The translations under genes and the position numbers were made by a program. The notes under the pieces were generated by a model, which made no database searches, was not told the origin of the DNA, and saw only the letters and a list, made by a program, of their open reading frames with translations. From CAZZIZ01 sp964654535 (GTDB lineage Bacteria > Bacteroidota > Bacteroidia > Chitinophagales > UBA2359), in assembly GCA_964654535.1 (NCBI GenBank), contig CAZZIZ010000139.1:1-8654 (forward strand): 8,654 nucleotides of DNA, written 5' to 3'. Shown here in pieces: positions 1-6,087 of the stretch. Position 1 is the first letter of the stretch. Every line of letters begins with the position of its first letter.

Positions 1-161
1 GTATAAAAACCCACGGCGTTTTCAATCATATTTTCGTAGACGCCTTTTTGCAGGGAACGCATAAGGCAGGCAAAGAAAACTGCAAAAAGAATGGATGCAA
101 CTGAGATAAGTGTCCGCCGTTTATTTCGAAAAACATTTCGCCAGGCTAGTTGCAGGTTCAT
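1..161 (-). CDS. ABC transporter permease, FtsX/LolE-MacB type, N-terminal fragment
   Basis: This is the first 53 codons of a gene that runs off the left edge. The translation begins MNLQLAWRNVFRNKRRTLIS and continues into one hydrophobic helix (about residues 19-33, ISVASILFAVFFACL), then a polar MRSLQKGVYENMIENAVGFY. The positively charged LAWRNVFRNKRRT leader followed directly by a membrane helix, then a short amphipathic stretch, is the usual start of lipoprotein-exporter permeases of the LolC/E-MacB-FtsX group in the inner membrane. The next gene upstream on the same strand is an LolA-like lipoprotein-sorting protein, a common partner of such permeases in Bacteroidota, which supports the call. 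A perfect TACCTTTG box ends only 4 nt before the ATG, so the gene may have its own near-leaderless transcript. The substrate cannot be told from this fragment. Confidence 0.8.
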   Translation of the reverse strand, partial: MNLQLAWRNVFRNKRRTLISVASILFAVFFACLMRSLQKGVYENMIENAVGFY

Positions 162-165
162 TGCA

Positions 166-173
166 CAAAGGTA
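166..173 (-). promoter_or_regulatory. Bacteroidota -7 box (TACCTTTG) of the permease gene
   Basis: On the minus strand these bases read TACCTTTG, a full match to the Bacteroidota sigma-A -7 consensus TAnnTTTG. The box ends 4 nt before the permease ATG (159-161), so a start site at the usual distance would fall on or next to the start codon. I found no TTG at 17-23 nt upstream, so the -33 half is missing or degenerate. Confidence 0.5.
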
Positions 174-242
174 GTTCACAAATGGCTTTAGTGGCACTTA
201 TAATTGTCCTTTGATTAGGGTATTAAGTTTTAAAAATACTTT

Positions 243-435
243 GGGCGTTACCCGTCTGTTCATTTGTCCAAGGTATCTTTCGCGAAGCGAAAAACCTTGG
301 AAAAAGAACAAGGGTCGGGCTTTCGGCGCTCGCTCTGTTCTGCTCTCTTCACGCAAAACACTTCTAGCTCTAGGGAGCTAAGTGTTTGTGTTCGATAGCA
401 ACAGGAGCTCAGACAGACGCCTCTATCCCTAACGC
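243..435 (+). repeat. Structured dispersed repeat, copy A
   Basis: This is a non-coding element of about 193 nt, recognised because 8244-8408 (plus) and 564-734 (minus) share its landmarks: GGGCGT at the start, GGTCGGGCTTTCGG, GCTCTGTTCTGCT, AACAGGAGCT, and CTCTATCCCT then ACGCG at the end. Pairings I traced: closing helix 245-248 with 432-435 (GCGT/ACGC). Side hairpin 1: 250-253 with 312-315 (ACCC/GGGT), 258-261 with 306-309 (GTTC/GAAC), 268-273 with 295-300 (CCAAGG/CCTTGG), 278-283 with 287-292 (TTTCGC/GCGAAA). Connecting helix 332-339 with 400-408 (GCTCTGTT/AACAGGAGC, one bulged G). Side hairpin 2: 356-363 with 380-387 (AAACACTT/AAGTGTTT), a 2-nt CT bulge, A366-T379, 367-370 with 375-378 (GCTC/GAGC), loop TAGG. 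I recall similar GGGCGT...TATCCCT.ACGC repeats in Bacteroidota genomes but know no assigned function. Confidence 0.8.
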
Positions 436-528
436 GGGAAGACAGTTACCGATTATGCTTCAAGCCCTTGTTGGTCGCTGAGCAACAAGACGGGAAATTT
501 TCGAGTTACCTTTTTCTAACGAACACAC

Positions 529-556
529 AGATTTCTCGGCTTCGCTCGAAATGACA
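529..556. repeat. Short palindromic repeat, GTCATTTCGAG type, copy 1
   Basis: The plus strand reads AGATTTCTCG, a GCTTCGC centre, then TCGAAATGACA; the minus strand reads TGTCATTTCGAGCGAAGCCGAGAAATCT in pieces. The arms pair imperfectly around CTCG/CGA. The same arms recur at 8507-8556 with a different centre. From memory, this is a common intergenic palindrome in Bacteroidota genomes; I know no established function. Confidence 0.6.
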
Positions 557-563
557 GGGGTTT

Positions 564-734
564 GCGGCAGGGATAGGAAGGTGCGACCAAAGGGAGCAGT
601 CTCTTTTGTTGAACCAGTATAGACTTACCGCCTTAGCGGTAGAAGGATATACTTTGGTGAAGCAAGAATGAGACCGGAGCGAACGCGAAGCCTGGATAGC
701 CCGGTTCCTTGCCGCAGGCAGAAGGAAGCCGCCC
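564..734 (-). repeat. Structured dispersed repeat, copy C (inverted, diverged)
   Basis: Read on the minus strand, this stretch of about 171 nt follows the plan of copies A and B: GGGCGGC at the start, a hairpin, CCGGGCTATCC, a second hairpin, then CTTCCTATCCCT and GCCGC at the end. Plus-strand pairings: closing helix 564-568 with 728-732 (GCGGC/GCCGC, against GCGT/ACGC in A and B). Hairpin 1: 705-710 with 722-727 (TTCCTT/AAGGAA) and 711-713 with 717-719 (GCC/GGC). Hairpin 2: 616-621 with 648-653 (AGTATA/TATACT), 624-626 with 643-645 (CTT/AAG), 627-631 with 636-640 (ACCGC/GCGGT). Hairpin 2 keeps the CT bulge (complement at 641-642) and TARG loop of A and B with different stem bases. The connecting helix is not clear here; GTCTC/GAGAC (599-603 with 670-674) may replace it. 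Confidence 0.65.
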
Positions 735-750
735 AGAACATAAGTAAAAC

Positions 751-1497
751 TTACAAACGCAAGCGCTTCATGCTCTGCACCGTAAAGAAGTCTTCTTTGA
801 TATCGATGTCGAACTTGAAATCGAGATAGTCGATGGTGGTTTTGTTTTCTGGCTCGTCGTTAGGGATGAGTTCGATTTTTGCTGGTAAGGTTCTTCCTTC
901 GAAGGTTCCTAATTCTAGCACGCTGAGTGTATTGATTAAGTAGTCGTCTTCATCGAAGTACTCAACTTTCATCTGCACGTAGTTTTCAGTACCTATCCAA
1001 ATGAACACCTTGCCCCAGACTACTGGCGCCTCGGGATTGGGGATAAGCTGAATTTTATAGCATTCTATTTCGTTAATGGTTTCCGTGCCCACTACTTCTT
1101 GCTTGTAATCGTTAATGACGGAAGAACTTTTCACGAGGTCGTCGTTGGTGAAATCAGATCCCATCCAAGACTGCATCATCATAGAGGGCGGCAGTTTTAT
1201 TACCCGTTCGATTGACGGCACCCAATTCCAGATTTCTTTATCTTTTTTTAGGAAGACGGTTCCCTTGTCCCTGACTGGTGCTTCTAAATAAATCAAAGCA
1301 TACTTTTCAGTTTTGACCCAAGAGGAAATAACCAATTCGCGCGAATATTTAGGGCGCTGAATGGTCATCTTGATTTTTGACGAACTGGATTCAGCTCCAC
1401 GCAGAAGCTCTTCGCTTTTCTTAATTAGCTCAGTGGCGTTTTGTGCCTGTGCGCCTACAGCGAAGAAAAGGGCGATGAGGATGAGTAGCTTTTTCAT
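751..1497 (-). CDS. LolA-like outer membrane lipoprotein-sorting protein
   Basis: A 248-residue secreted protein. Residues 1-18 are a signal peptide (MKKLLILIALFFAVGAQA, cleavage expected before QN); there is no lipobox cysteine, so the mature form should be soluble in the periplasm. The rest alternates beta-strand-like stretches as in the LolA fold (TIQRPKYSRELVISSW, YALIYLEAPVRDKGTVFLK, EIWNWVPSIERVIKLP, VFIWIGTENYVQMKVEYF). The block MMQSWMGSDFTNDDLV at 107-122 is characteristic of the COG2834/LolA_like proteins encoded beside ABC or RND exporters. Such proteins are thought to carry lipoproteins or lipids from the inner-membrane exporter towards the outer membrane; for this gene that is inference. 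The FtsX-like permease lies downstream on the same strand, beyond an intervening repeat unit. The start is 53 nt after purB and I see no good promoter between them, so read-through from purB is likely. Confidence 0.82.
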   Translation of the reverse strand: MKKLLILIALFFAVGAQAQNATELIKKSEELLRGAESSSSKIKMTIQRPKYSRELVISSWVKTEKYALIYLEAPVRDKGTVFLKKDKEIWNWVPSIERVIKLPPSMMMQSWMGSDFTNDDLVKSSSVINDYKQEVVGTETINEIECYKIQLIPNPEAPVVWGKVFIWIGTENYVQMKVEYFDEDDYLINTLSVLELGTFEGRTLPAKIELIPNDEPENKTTIDYLDFKFDIDIKEDFFTVQSMKRLRL

Positions 1498-1550
1498 TAT
1501 GCGTCTTAGACTTCCAATTTAGGCTATTGTTTAGTGCAATGTTCGATGGA

Positions 1551-2903
1551 TTAATGAAAGTTCACTCCGGTATAGTTGTGGGGACTGATACGTCTTAGCT
1601 CATCTTTTACGACATCGCTTACATCTAGTTCGTCTATAAACTTGGCAACTGCTTCGGCGTTAATGGTATCGTTTGTGCGCGCAAACTCTTTGAGCTTTTC
1701 ATAAGGCTTAGGGTAGCCTTCTCTGCGCAGTACGTTTTGAATAGCTTCGGTTACAACCGCCCAATTGTTTTCTAGATCAGCTTCTAGCTTAGTCTCGTTA
1801 AGCATTAGCTTATCCAAACCTTTTAGCAGGGATTTAAATGCTATCGCGGTATAGGCCAGGGGCACGCCCACATTTCTGGTAACAGTTGAATCGGTTAGGT
1901 CTCTTTGTAAACGAGAAATTGGTAGTTTTTGACTAAGGTGACTAAAGACCGCGTTGGCCATTCCGAAATTGCCTTCGGCATTTTCGAAGTCTATAGGATT
2001 TACCTTATGCGGCATAGCCGAAGAGCCCACTTCGCCCGCTTTAATTTTTTGCTTGAAGTAATCCAGCATAATGTACGTCCAAACGTCGCGACAAAGATCA
2101 ATAAGGATGGTGTTGATTCTGCGCAGATTATCGAAAAGCGCGCTCATATTGTCGTAGTGCTCAATCTGGGTGGTCACCTGCGAACGGCTCAAACCTATTT
2201 GATCATCTACAAACTTATTGGCGAAGGCTACCCAATCAATATCTGGATAAGCAACTTGATGCGCATTGAGGTTTCCAGTAGCTCCTCCGAACTTCGCAGA
2301 GGAAGGAATTTGCTGCAAGAGCTTTTCTTGATTTTCTAATCGCTCTACGAAAACAAGAAACTCTTTACCCAGTTTGGTAGGCGAAGCTGGTTGCCCGTGC
2401 GTACGTGCCAGCATAGGAATATCTTTCCATTCTGTTGCCAGCTCTTTGAGTTTTACGATACAATTGTGAAAACCAGGTGCGTACACCTCTATCAAGGCTT
2501 CTTTTATAAGGAGCGGTGTAGCGGTATTGTTTATATCCTGAGAGGTAAGTCCGAAGTGAATGAACTCTACATACTCAGTTAAGCCTATGGTTTCAAACTT
2601 TTCTTTTAGAAAATACTCTACGGCTTTGACGTCGTGATTAGTTACTTTTTCTATGTCTTTGATACGCTGCGCATCGGCTTCAGAAAAATCTTCATAAAAA
2701 CTTCTAAGCGTGGTAAAGTCATTTTTGTTGACATTTGCGAGCCCTTCAAGGGGTAGTTCACACAGGGCAATAAAGTACTCGACCTCGATTCTTAGTCTAT
2801 ATTTAAAGAGTGCGTATTCGGAAAAGAATTCTTTGAGTTCGGTAGTTTTGGCTGAATATCGACCGTCAATTGGACTTATTGCATTGAGTGCGTTTAGGCT
2901 CAT
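1551..2903 (-). CDS. purB: Adenylosuccinate lyase
   Basis: PurB catalyses two fumarate-releasing steps of purine synthesis: SAICAR to AICAR, and adenylosuccinate to AMP. It is a cytosolic homotetramer of the fumarase/aspartase superfamily. With the start used here the protein has 450 residues, close to E. coli PurB (456). Visible landmarks: N-terminal NAISPIDGRY (7-16), NHDVKAVEY (89-97), TSQDINNT (120-127), ARTHGQPA with the catalytic-type His at 169, and the fumarate-lyase signature GSSAMPHKVN at 293-302 on the mobile loop, with the likely catalytic Ser at 294/295. The frame stays open to an ATG at 2957, which would add 18 residues (MSLRNSFSKEYLPLRKKL). I prefer 2903 because a perfect TACCTTTG box (2916-2923) lies inside the longer version and the shorter N-terminus matches the family. 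It is divergent from topA. Confidence 0.93.
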   Translation of the reverse strand: MSLNALNAISPIDGRYSAKTTELKEFFSEYALFKYRLRIEVEYFIALCELPLEGLANVNKNDFTTLRSFYEDFSEADAQRIKDIEKVTNHDVKAVEYFLKEKFETIGLTEYVEFIHFGLTSQDINNTATPLLIKEALIEVYAPGFHNCIVKLKELATEWKDIPMLARTHGQPASPTKLGKEFLVFVERLENQEKLLQQIPSSAKFGGATGNLNAHQVAYPDIDWVAFANKFVDDQIGLSRSQVTTQIEHYDNMSALFDNLRRINTILIDLCRDVWTYIMLDYFKQKIKAGEVGSSAMPHKVNPIDFENAEGNFGMANAVFSHLSQKLPISRLQRDLTDSTVTRNVGVPLAYTAIAFKSLLKGLDKLMLNETKLEADLENNWAVVTEAIQNVLRREGYPKPYEKLKEFARTNDTINAEAVAKFIDELDVSDVVKDELRRISPHNYTGVNFH

Positions 2904-2915
2904 TAATTTTTTTCG

Positions 2916-2923
2916 CAAAGGTA
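2916..2923 (-). promoter_or_regulatory. Bacteroidota -7 box (TACCTTTG) of purB
   Basis: The minus strand reads TACCTTTGCG, a full match to the -7 consensus TAnnTTTG, ending 12 nt before the preferred purB ATG (2901-2903). Transcription would start only a few bases before the codon, giving a very short leader. No TTG occurs at the -33 position; that region is instead occupied by a perfect palindrome (2927-2944), which suggests regulation. The box also rules against the longer purB start at 2957 when this promoter is used. Confidence 0.6.
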
Positions 2924-2926
2924 GAT

Positions 2927-2944
2927 ATTCCTTTGAAAAGGAAT
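2927..2944. promoter_or_regulatory. Perfect 8+2+8 palindrome in the purB promoter (possible operator)
   Basis: The arms ATTCCTTT (2927-2934) and AAAGGAAT (2937-2944) are exact reverse complements around GA. The site lies just upstream of the purB -7 box, where the -33 contacts would be, and about 40 nt from the divergent topA promoter. That position suits a repressor or activator site for a dimeric regulator; the regulator is unknown. A chance palindrome is possible because the DNA here is A/T rich. Confidence 0.4.
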
Positions 2945-2982
2945 TTCTTAACGACATAGATGGGCGATTTGTGGTGCGATTA

Positions 2983-3012
2983 TTGAAAATTTAAAAAAAT
3001 ATGACACCTTTG
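2983..3012 (+). promoter_or_regulatory. topA promoter, Bacteroidota type
   Basis: TTG at 2983-2985, a 19-nt A/T-rich spacer, and CACCTTTG at 3005-3012 fit the Bacteroidota pattern TTG-N19-TAnnTTTG with one mismatch (C for the first T). Transcription would start near 3018, leaving a leader of about 80 nt before the topA ATG at 3101. I see no strong Shine-Dalgarno sequence in that leader, as is usual in this phylum. Confidence 0.6.
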
Positions 3013-3100
3013 CGCCCTCGATTTTTTGAACTTAAGACTGAGATGAAGAGTTGTATAAGCGCAAAACCACCCTCTGAATCCCTGATAAGAGAATAGATAT

Positions 3101-5098
3101 ATGGCTAAAAATGTACTAATTGTTGAGTCACCGGCGAAAGCCAAGACGATCGAAAAGATCCTTGGTAAGGACTTTAAAGTGACTTCGAGTTATGGTCATA
3201 TCCGTGATTTGGCAAAAGGAGATAAAGCGATAGATGTAGAAAACGAATTCGAGTGTACTTATATAGTACCCGACGATAAAAAGGCCACAGTCAAAGAACT
3301 AAAGAAACTAACCAAGGGAGCTGAAGAAGTTTGGCTCGCGACGGATGAGGATCGTGAAGGGGAGGCAATTAGCTGGCACCTTTGCGAAGTTCTCGATTTA
3401 GATATTGATAAAACCAAGAGAATAGTCTTTCATGAGATTACTGCCAAGGCCATCAAAAACGCAGTGGCAAATCCTCGTTTGGTCAACAAGTCTTTGGTAG
3501 ATGCGCAACAAGCGAGACGTGTTTTAGATCGCTTAGTAGGTTTTAAACTCTCCCCTATTCTTTGGAAGAAAGTGGCTCCAAAATTGTCTGCTGGTCGTGT
3601 GCAATCGGTTGCGGTTAGAATTTTAGTGGAGCGCGAAAACGAAATAATGGCCTTTGAATCGAGTCCATTTTATCGTGTAACGGCCAACTTTTTAGTTAAA
3701 GATGACAAAGGTAAAGAGACGCAGTTAAAAGCAGAACTGAGTAGAAAACTTCAGTCCGAAAAAGAGGTAAAGGAGTTTTTAGAAAACTGCAACCAGTCCG
3801 ATTTTTCTATCGGAACCATGGACGTAAAGCCAGCGAAGAAAAAACCAAAAGCGCCTTTTACAACTTCGACACTTCAGCAGGAAGCCAGTACCAAACTGGG
3901 TTTCAACGTGGCGCGGACAATGGGCGTCGCGCAAAAATTGTACGAACAGGGTAAGATAACCTATATGCGTACCGACTCGGTAAACTTGTCGGATACCGCC
4001 ATGGAAGCTGCAGCGAAGGAGATTAAAGACAAATACGGTGACAAGTTTTTAAACCCTAAGAAGTACAAAAACAAGTCTAAAGATGCGCAAGAAGCACACG
4101 AGGCAATACGACCTACAGACTTCTCATTGAAAGACATAAAAGCATCTCAAGAACAGACCAAATTGTACAAATTAATTTGGGCGCGTGCTATGGCCTCGCA
4201 AATGAGCGATGCTGAGTTAGAGCGTACCACTGTTAAAATAGACGCGACNNNNNNNNNNNNNNNNNNNNNNNNNNNNNNNNNNNNNNNNNNNNNNNNNNNN
4301 NNNNNNNNNNNNNNNNNNNNNNNNNNNNNNNNNNNNNNNNNNNNNNNNGTCGTAAACAGCTTCTTAGTCCAACACTTCGGAGAGATACTCGACTATGGAT
4401 TTACAGCCAAAATTGAGGGTGAATTCGATAAAATCGCCGAAGGCGATGTGAAGTGGCGCAAGATGATAGATGGTTTTTACACACCATTTATTAAAGAGGT
4501 GCACGAAGTAACCGAAACGGCCGAGCGTTCTGTAGGTGAACGCGAGTTGGGTAAAGATCCAGAATCTGGGCGTAAAATCATCTCAAGACTAGGCCGATAC
4601 GGACCGATGGTACAGATTGGGCACCAAGACGATGAGGAAAAGCCAAGGTTTGCAAAACTTCTCCCACATCAAAGCATTTTAACAATTACATTGGAGGAAG
4701 CATTGATATTGTTTACCCTACCAAGAGTGCTCGGTGAGTACGAAGGGAAAGAGGTAAAAGCAAATATTGGTCGCTTTGGTCCATACATACAACACGACTC
4801 AAAGTTTGTATCGATTAAGCCGGAAGACGGCGATCCGTACAAGATAAAGTTGAAAAAAGGGATTGAACTGATTGAAGCCAAACGTAAAGCTGATCGCGAA
4901 AAAATGATCAAAACGTTTGACGAAGATCCGGAAATCACGATTCTAAATGGACGCTGGGGACCTTATATCAAGGCTGGAAAGAAAAATGTTAAACTACCAA
5001 AAGAACATAAAGAAGATCCAGGAAAGCTCAGCTTCGAGGAGGTGCAGGAAATCATAAAGAATGCACCACCACCGAGAGGCCGAGGTCGGAAAAAGTAA
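3101..5098 (+). CDS. topA: DNA topoisomerase I (type IA), interrupted by an assembly gap
   Basis: TopA relaxes negative supercoils through a transient 5'-phosphotyrosine link. The N-terminal Toprim domain shows VLIVESPAKAKTIEKIL with the metal-binding Glu at residue 9 and DEDREGEAISWHL with D82, D84 and E86. SAGRVQSVAVRILVERE follows at 163-179, then the catalytic GKITYMRTDSVNLS with Tyr288 and Arg290. The C-terminus has glycine-rich Toprim-type repeats (LGRYGPMVQIG, IGRFGPYIQHDSKFVSI, NGRWGPYIKAGKKNVKLP) and a basic RGRGRKK tail, with no zinc-finger cysteine clusters. A run of 100 N at 4249-4348 replaces the region between TTVKIDA and VVNSFLVQHF. Family members carry more sequence there, including the EASLVK..GIGRPSTYA block, so the true protein is longer than the 665 codons counted. 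The reading frame across the gap proves nothing. Confidence 0.95.
   Translation: MAKNVLIVESPAKAKTIEKILGKDFKVTSSYGHIRDLAKGDKAIDVENEFECTYIVPDDKKATVKELKKLTKGAEEVWLATDEDREGEAISWHLCEVLDLDIDKTKRIVFHEITAKAIKNAVANPRLVNKSLVDAQQARRVLDRLVGFKLSPILWKKVAPKLSAGRVQSVAVRILVERENEIMAFESSPFYRVTANFLVKDDKGKETQLKAELSRKLQSEKEVKEFLENCNQSDFSIGTMDVKPAKKKPKAPFTTSTLQQEASTKLGFNVARTMGVAQKLYEQGKITYMRTDSVNLSDTAMEAAAKEIKDKYGDKFLNPKKYKNKSKDAQEAHEAIRPTDFSLKDIKASQEQTKLYKLIWARAMASQMSDAELERTTVKIDAXXXXXXXXXXXXXXXXXXXXXXXXXXXXXXXXXXVVNSFLVQHFGEILDYGFTAKIEGEFDKIAEGDVKWRKMIDGFYTPFIKEVHEVTETAERSVGERELGKDPESGRKIISRLGRYGPMVQIGHQDDEEKPRFAKLLPHQSILTITLEEALILFTLPRVLGEYEGKEVKANIGRFGPYIQHDSKFVSIKPEDGDPYKIKLKKGIELIEAKRKADREKMIKTFDEDPEITILNGRWGPYIKAGKKNVKLPKEHKEDPGKLSFEEVQEIIKNAPPPRGRGRKK
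4249..4348. other. Assembly gap (100 N) within topA
   Basis: Exactly 100 N is the conventional placeholder for a gap of unknown length. By comparison with E. coli TopA, roughly 110 residues separate the flanking blocks, and Bacteroidota proteins often have more, so I infer that about 330-500 nt are missing rather than 100. Coordinates to the right may therefore be shifted relative to the real chromosome. Confidence 0.95.
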
Positions 5099-5113
5099 AT
5101 AAGAATCACCCCA

Positions 5114-6022
5114 ATGACATTATCTACAAAAGAACTTGACTCGCTAATATTTTTACTTGAAGATCCAGACACAGACATTTACGATAATGTGAGAGACCGC
5201 TTGGTTTCTTACGGCAGTTCGGTTTTAGAAAAACTAGAATCGACCGCCGAGTTTTCCAATAACGAATTGGTGAACAAACGTGTTGGCGATATACTTACCC
5301 ATATTCGCTTTGAAGACCTGCGGCAAAAGTTTCAAAACTGGCTTGACCTAGAGCCAGGCAATCTTCTAAAGGGTCTCAATCTCATTTGCACTTACAATTA
5401 TCCTGGTCTCAACTTTGAGGCCGTCGAAGAGCTCATTAAAATTGTGAAGCGCGAGGTATGGCTGGAACTTGGTGTAAGTTTCTCGCCAATAAAAACGGCC
5501 ACTATATTCAATCAAGTTTTTTACGATCAATTCGGTTTTCATATAACCGACGACTACAAGGATCGTTTGCAACATCTTTGTATTAACCGCGTACTGCGTT
5601 CAAAAAAAGGCGAACCACTTACTTTAGGTTTGATCTACTTGGTATTGGCCGAAGAATTGAATATTCCCATCTATGGAGTGATACTTCCAGAAAACCAGTT
5701 CTTGCTCACCTATACCGCTAAACCCTATAATCCGGCAAATACTGGGGAGCAATACAAAGGCGAAGCTGAATTTTATCTAAATCCCGCGCAGCTTGGAATG
5801 ATTATTACCGAGCAAGAGGTGATAAACTTCTTACATAAAAACGGTTTAGAGCCCGATTTAAAGCGATATCCGCCACGAAGTAACGCTGCGTTGGTACAAT
5901 TTTACCTCAAAAATTTCGCCCTATATTTCGCCTCTATAGGCGATAAGGCCAAAGCCCAAGATATGCGCAGCCTATGCGATATGTGTCAACAATCGATTGA
6001 TTCAAACGCTAAAAAATCCTAA
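5114..6022 (+). CDS. SirB1/transglutaminase-like protein (Transglut_core2 family)
   Basis: A 302-residue cytosolic protein with no signal peptide or membrane helix. The N-terminal part (about 1-115) is helical and HEAT-like (LIFLLEDPDTDIYDNVRDRLVSYG). Residues 158-200 (NRVLRSKKGEPLTLGLIYLVLAEELNIPIYGVILPENQFLLTY) match the SirB1 core, usually N.VL..R.GIP.TLS.LYL..A..L.LP..GV.LPGHFL. The usual Gly-His of the last block is replaced by Asn194-Gln195, and no cysteine occupies the position of the transglutaminase nucleophile, so I infer that it is not a classical protease or transglutaminase. Residues 255-300 resemble the TPR-like tail of the family (NAALVQFYLKNFALYFASIGDKAKAQDM). It begins 15 nt after topA and is almost certainly co-transcribed with it. 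The molecular function of the family is poorly known. Confidence 0.75.
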   Translation: MTLSTKELDSLIFLLEDPDTDIYDNVRDRLVSYGSSVLEKLESTAEFSNNELVNKRVGDILTHIRFEDLRQKFQNWLDLEPGNLLKGLNLICTYNYPGLNFEAVEELIKIVKREVWLELGVSFSPIKTATIFNQVFYDQFGFHITDDYKDRLQHLCINRVLRSKKGEPLTLGLIYLVLAEELNIPIYGVILPENQFLLTYTAKPYNPANTGEQYKGEAEFYLNPAQLGMIITEQEVINFLHKNGLEPDLKRYPPRSNAALVQFYLKNFALYFASIGDKAKAQDMRSLCDMCQQSIDSNAKKS

Positions 6023-6026
6023 GCAT

Positions 6027-6057
6027 TTGTGAAAAATTGTCCGAATCACGATATTTG
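6027..6057 (+). promoter_or_regulatory. Possible promoter of the TPR/TMTC-like gene pair
   Basis: TTG at 6027-6029, a 20-nt spacer, and GATATTTG at 6050-6057 resemble the Bacteroidota promoter pattern with one mismatch in the -7 box. It lies in the 65-nt gap after the SirB1-like gene, and transcription would start about 25 nt before the ATG at 6088. This would uncouple the two membrane genes from topA, although read-through is also possible. Confidence 0.4.
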
Positions 6058-6087
6058 CATTTCGCTCAATAATGAGTTGAACTTGCA

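Larger units (their letters stand above)
243..734. repeat. Composite inverted repeat unit 1 (gene-free region 162-750)
   Basis: The roughly 590 nt between the LolA-like gene and the permease hold no credible gene. From left to right they contain the forward element copy A (243-435), a 23-nt hairpin (467-473 CTTGTTG with 483-489 CAACAAG), a CGGGAAATTTTCGAGTTACC segment from 491, an AGATTTCTCG...CGAAATGAC palindrome (529-556), and the inverted element copy C (564-734). The right end of the window repeats this order (8244-8654): forward element, CGGGAAC.TTTC..GAGTTTCCTT, AGATTTCTCG...CGAAATGAC, then GTTTGCG opening an apparently inverted element. The unit sits between two same-strand genes, separating a pair that is often an operon. 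I see no transposase, clear target-site duplication or T-rich terminator tail. Confidence 0.6.

Noticed and set aside
243..734. CRISPR array
   Set aside because: The repeats are long, inverted and structured, without regular spacing or unique spacers, and no cas genes are present.
741..753. TAAGT-AAA-ACTTA hairpin at the end of the LolA-like gene as a terminator
   Set aside because: It is only 5 weak base pairs, overlaps the stop codon, and has no T-tract in the direction of transcription.
1929..2582. Open frames on the plus strand opposite purB
   Set aside because: They lie antisense to a well-conserved purB and resemble no known protein.
2710..2994. 94-codon plus-strand frame across the purB start
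   Set aside because: It is antisense to the purB N-terminus and covers both divergent promoters; no family features.
4669..5178. Two minus-strand frames opposite the end of topA
   Set aside because: The Ser/Phe-rich translations are typical shadows of the conserved topA coding strand.
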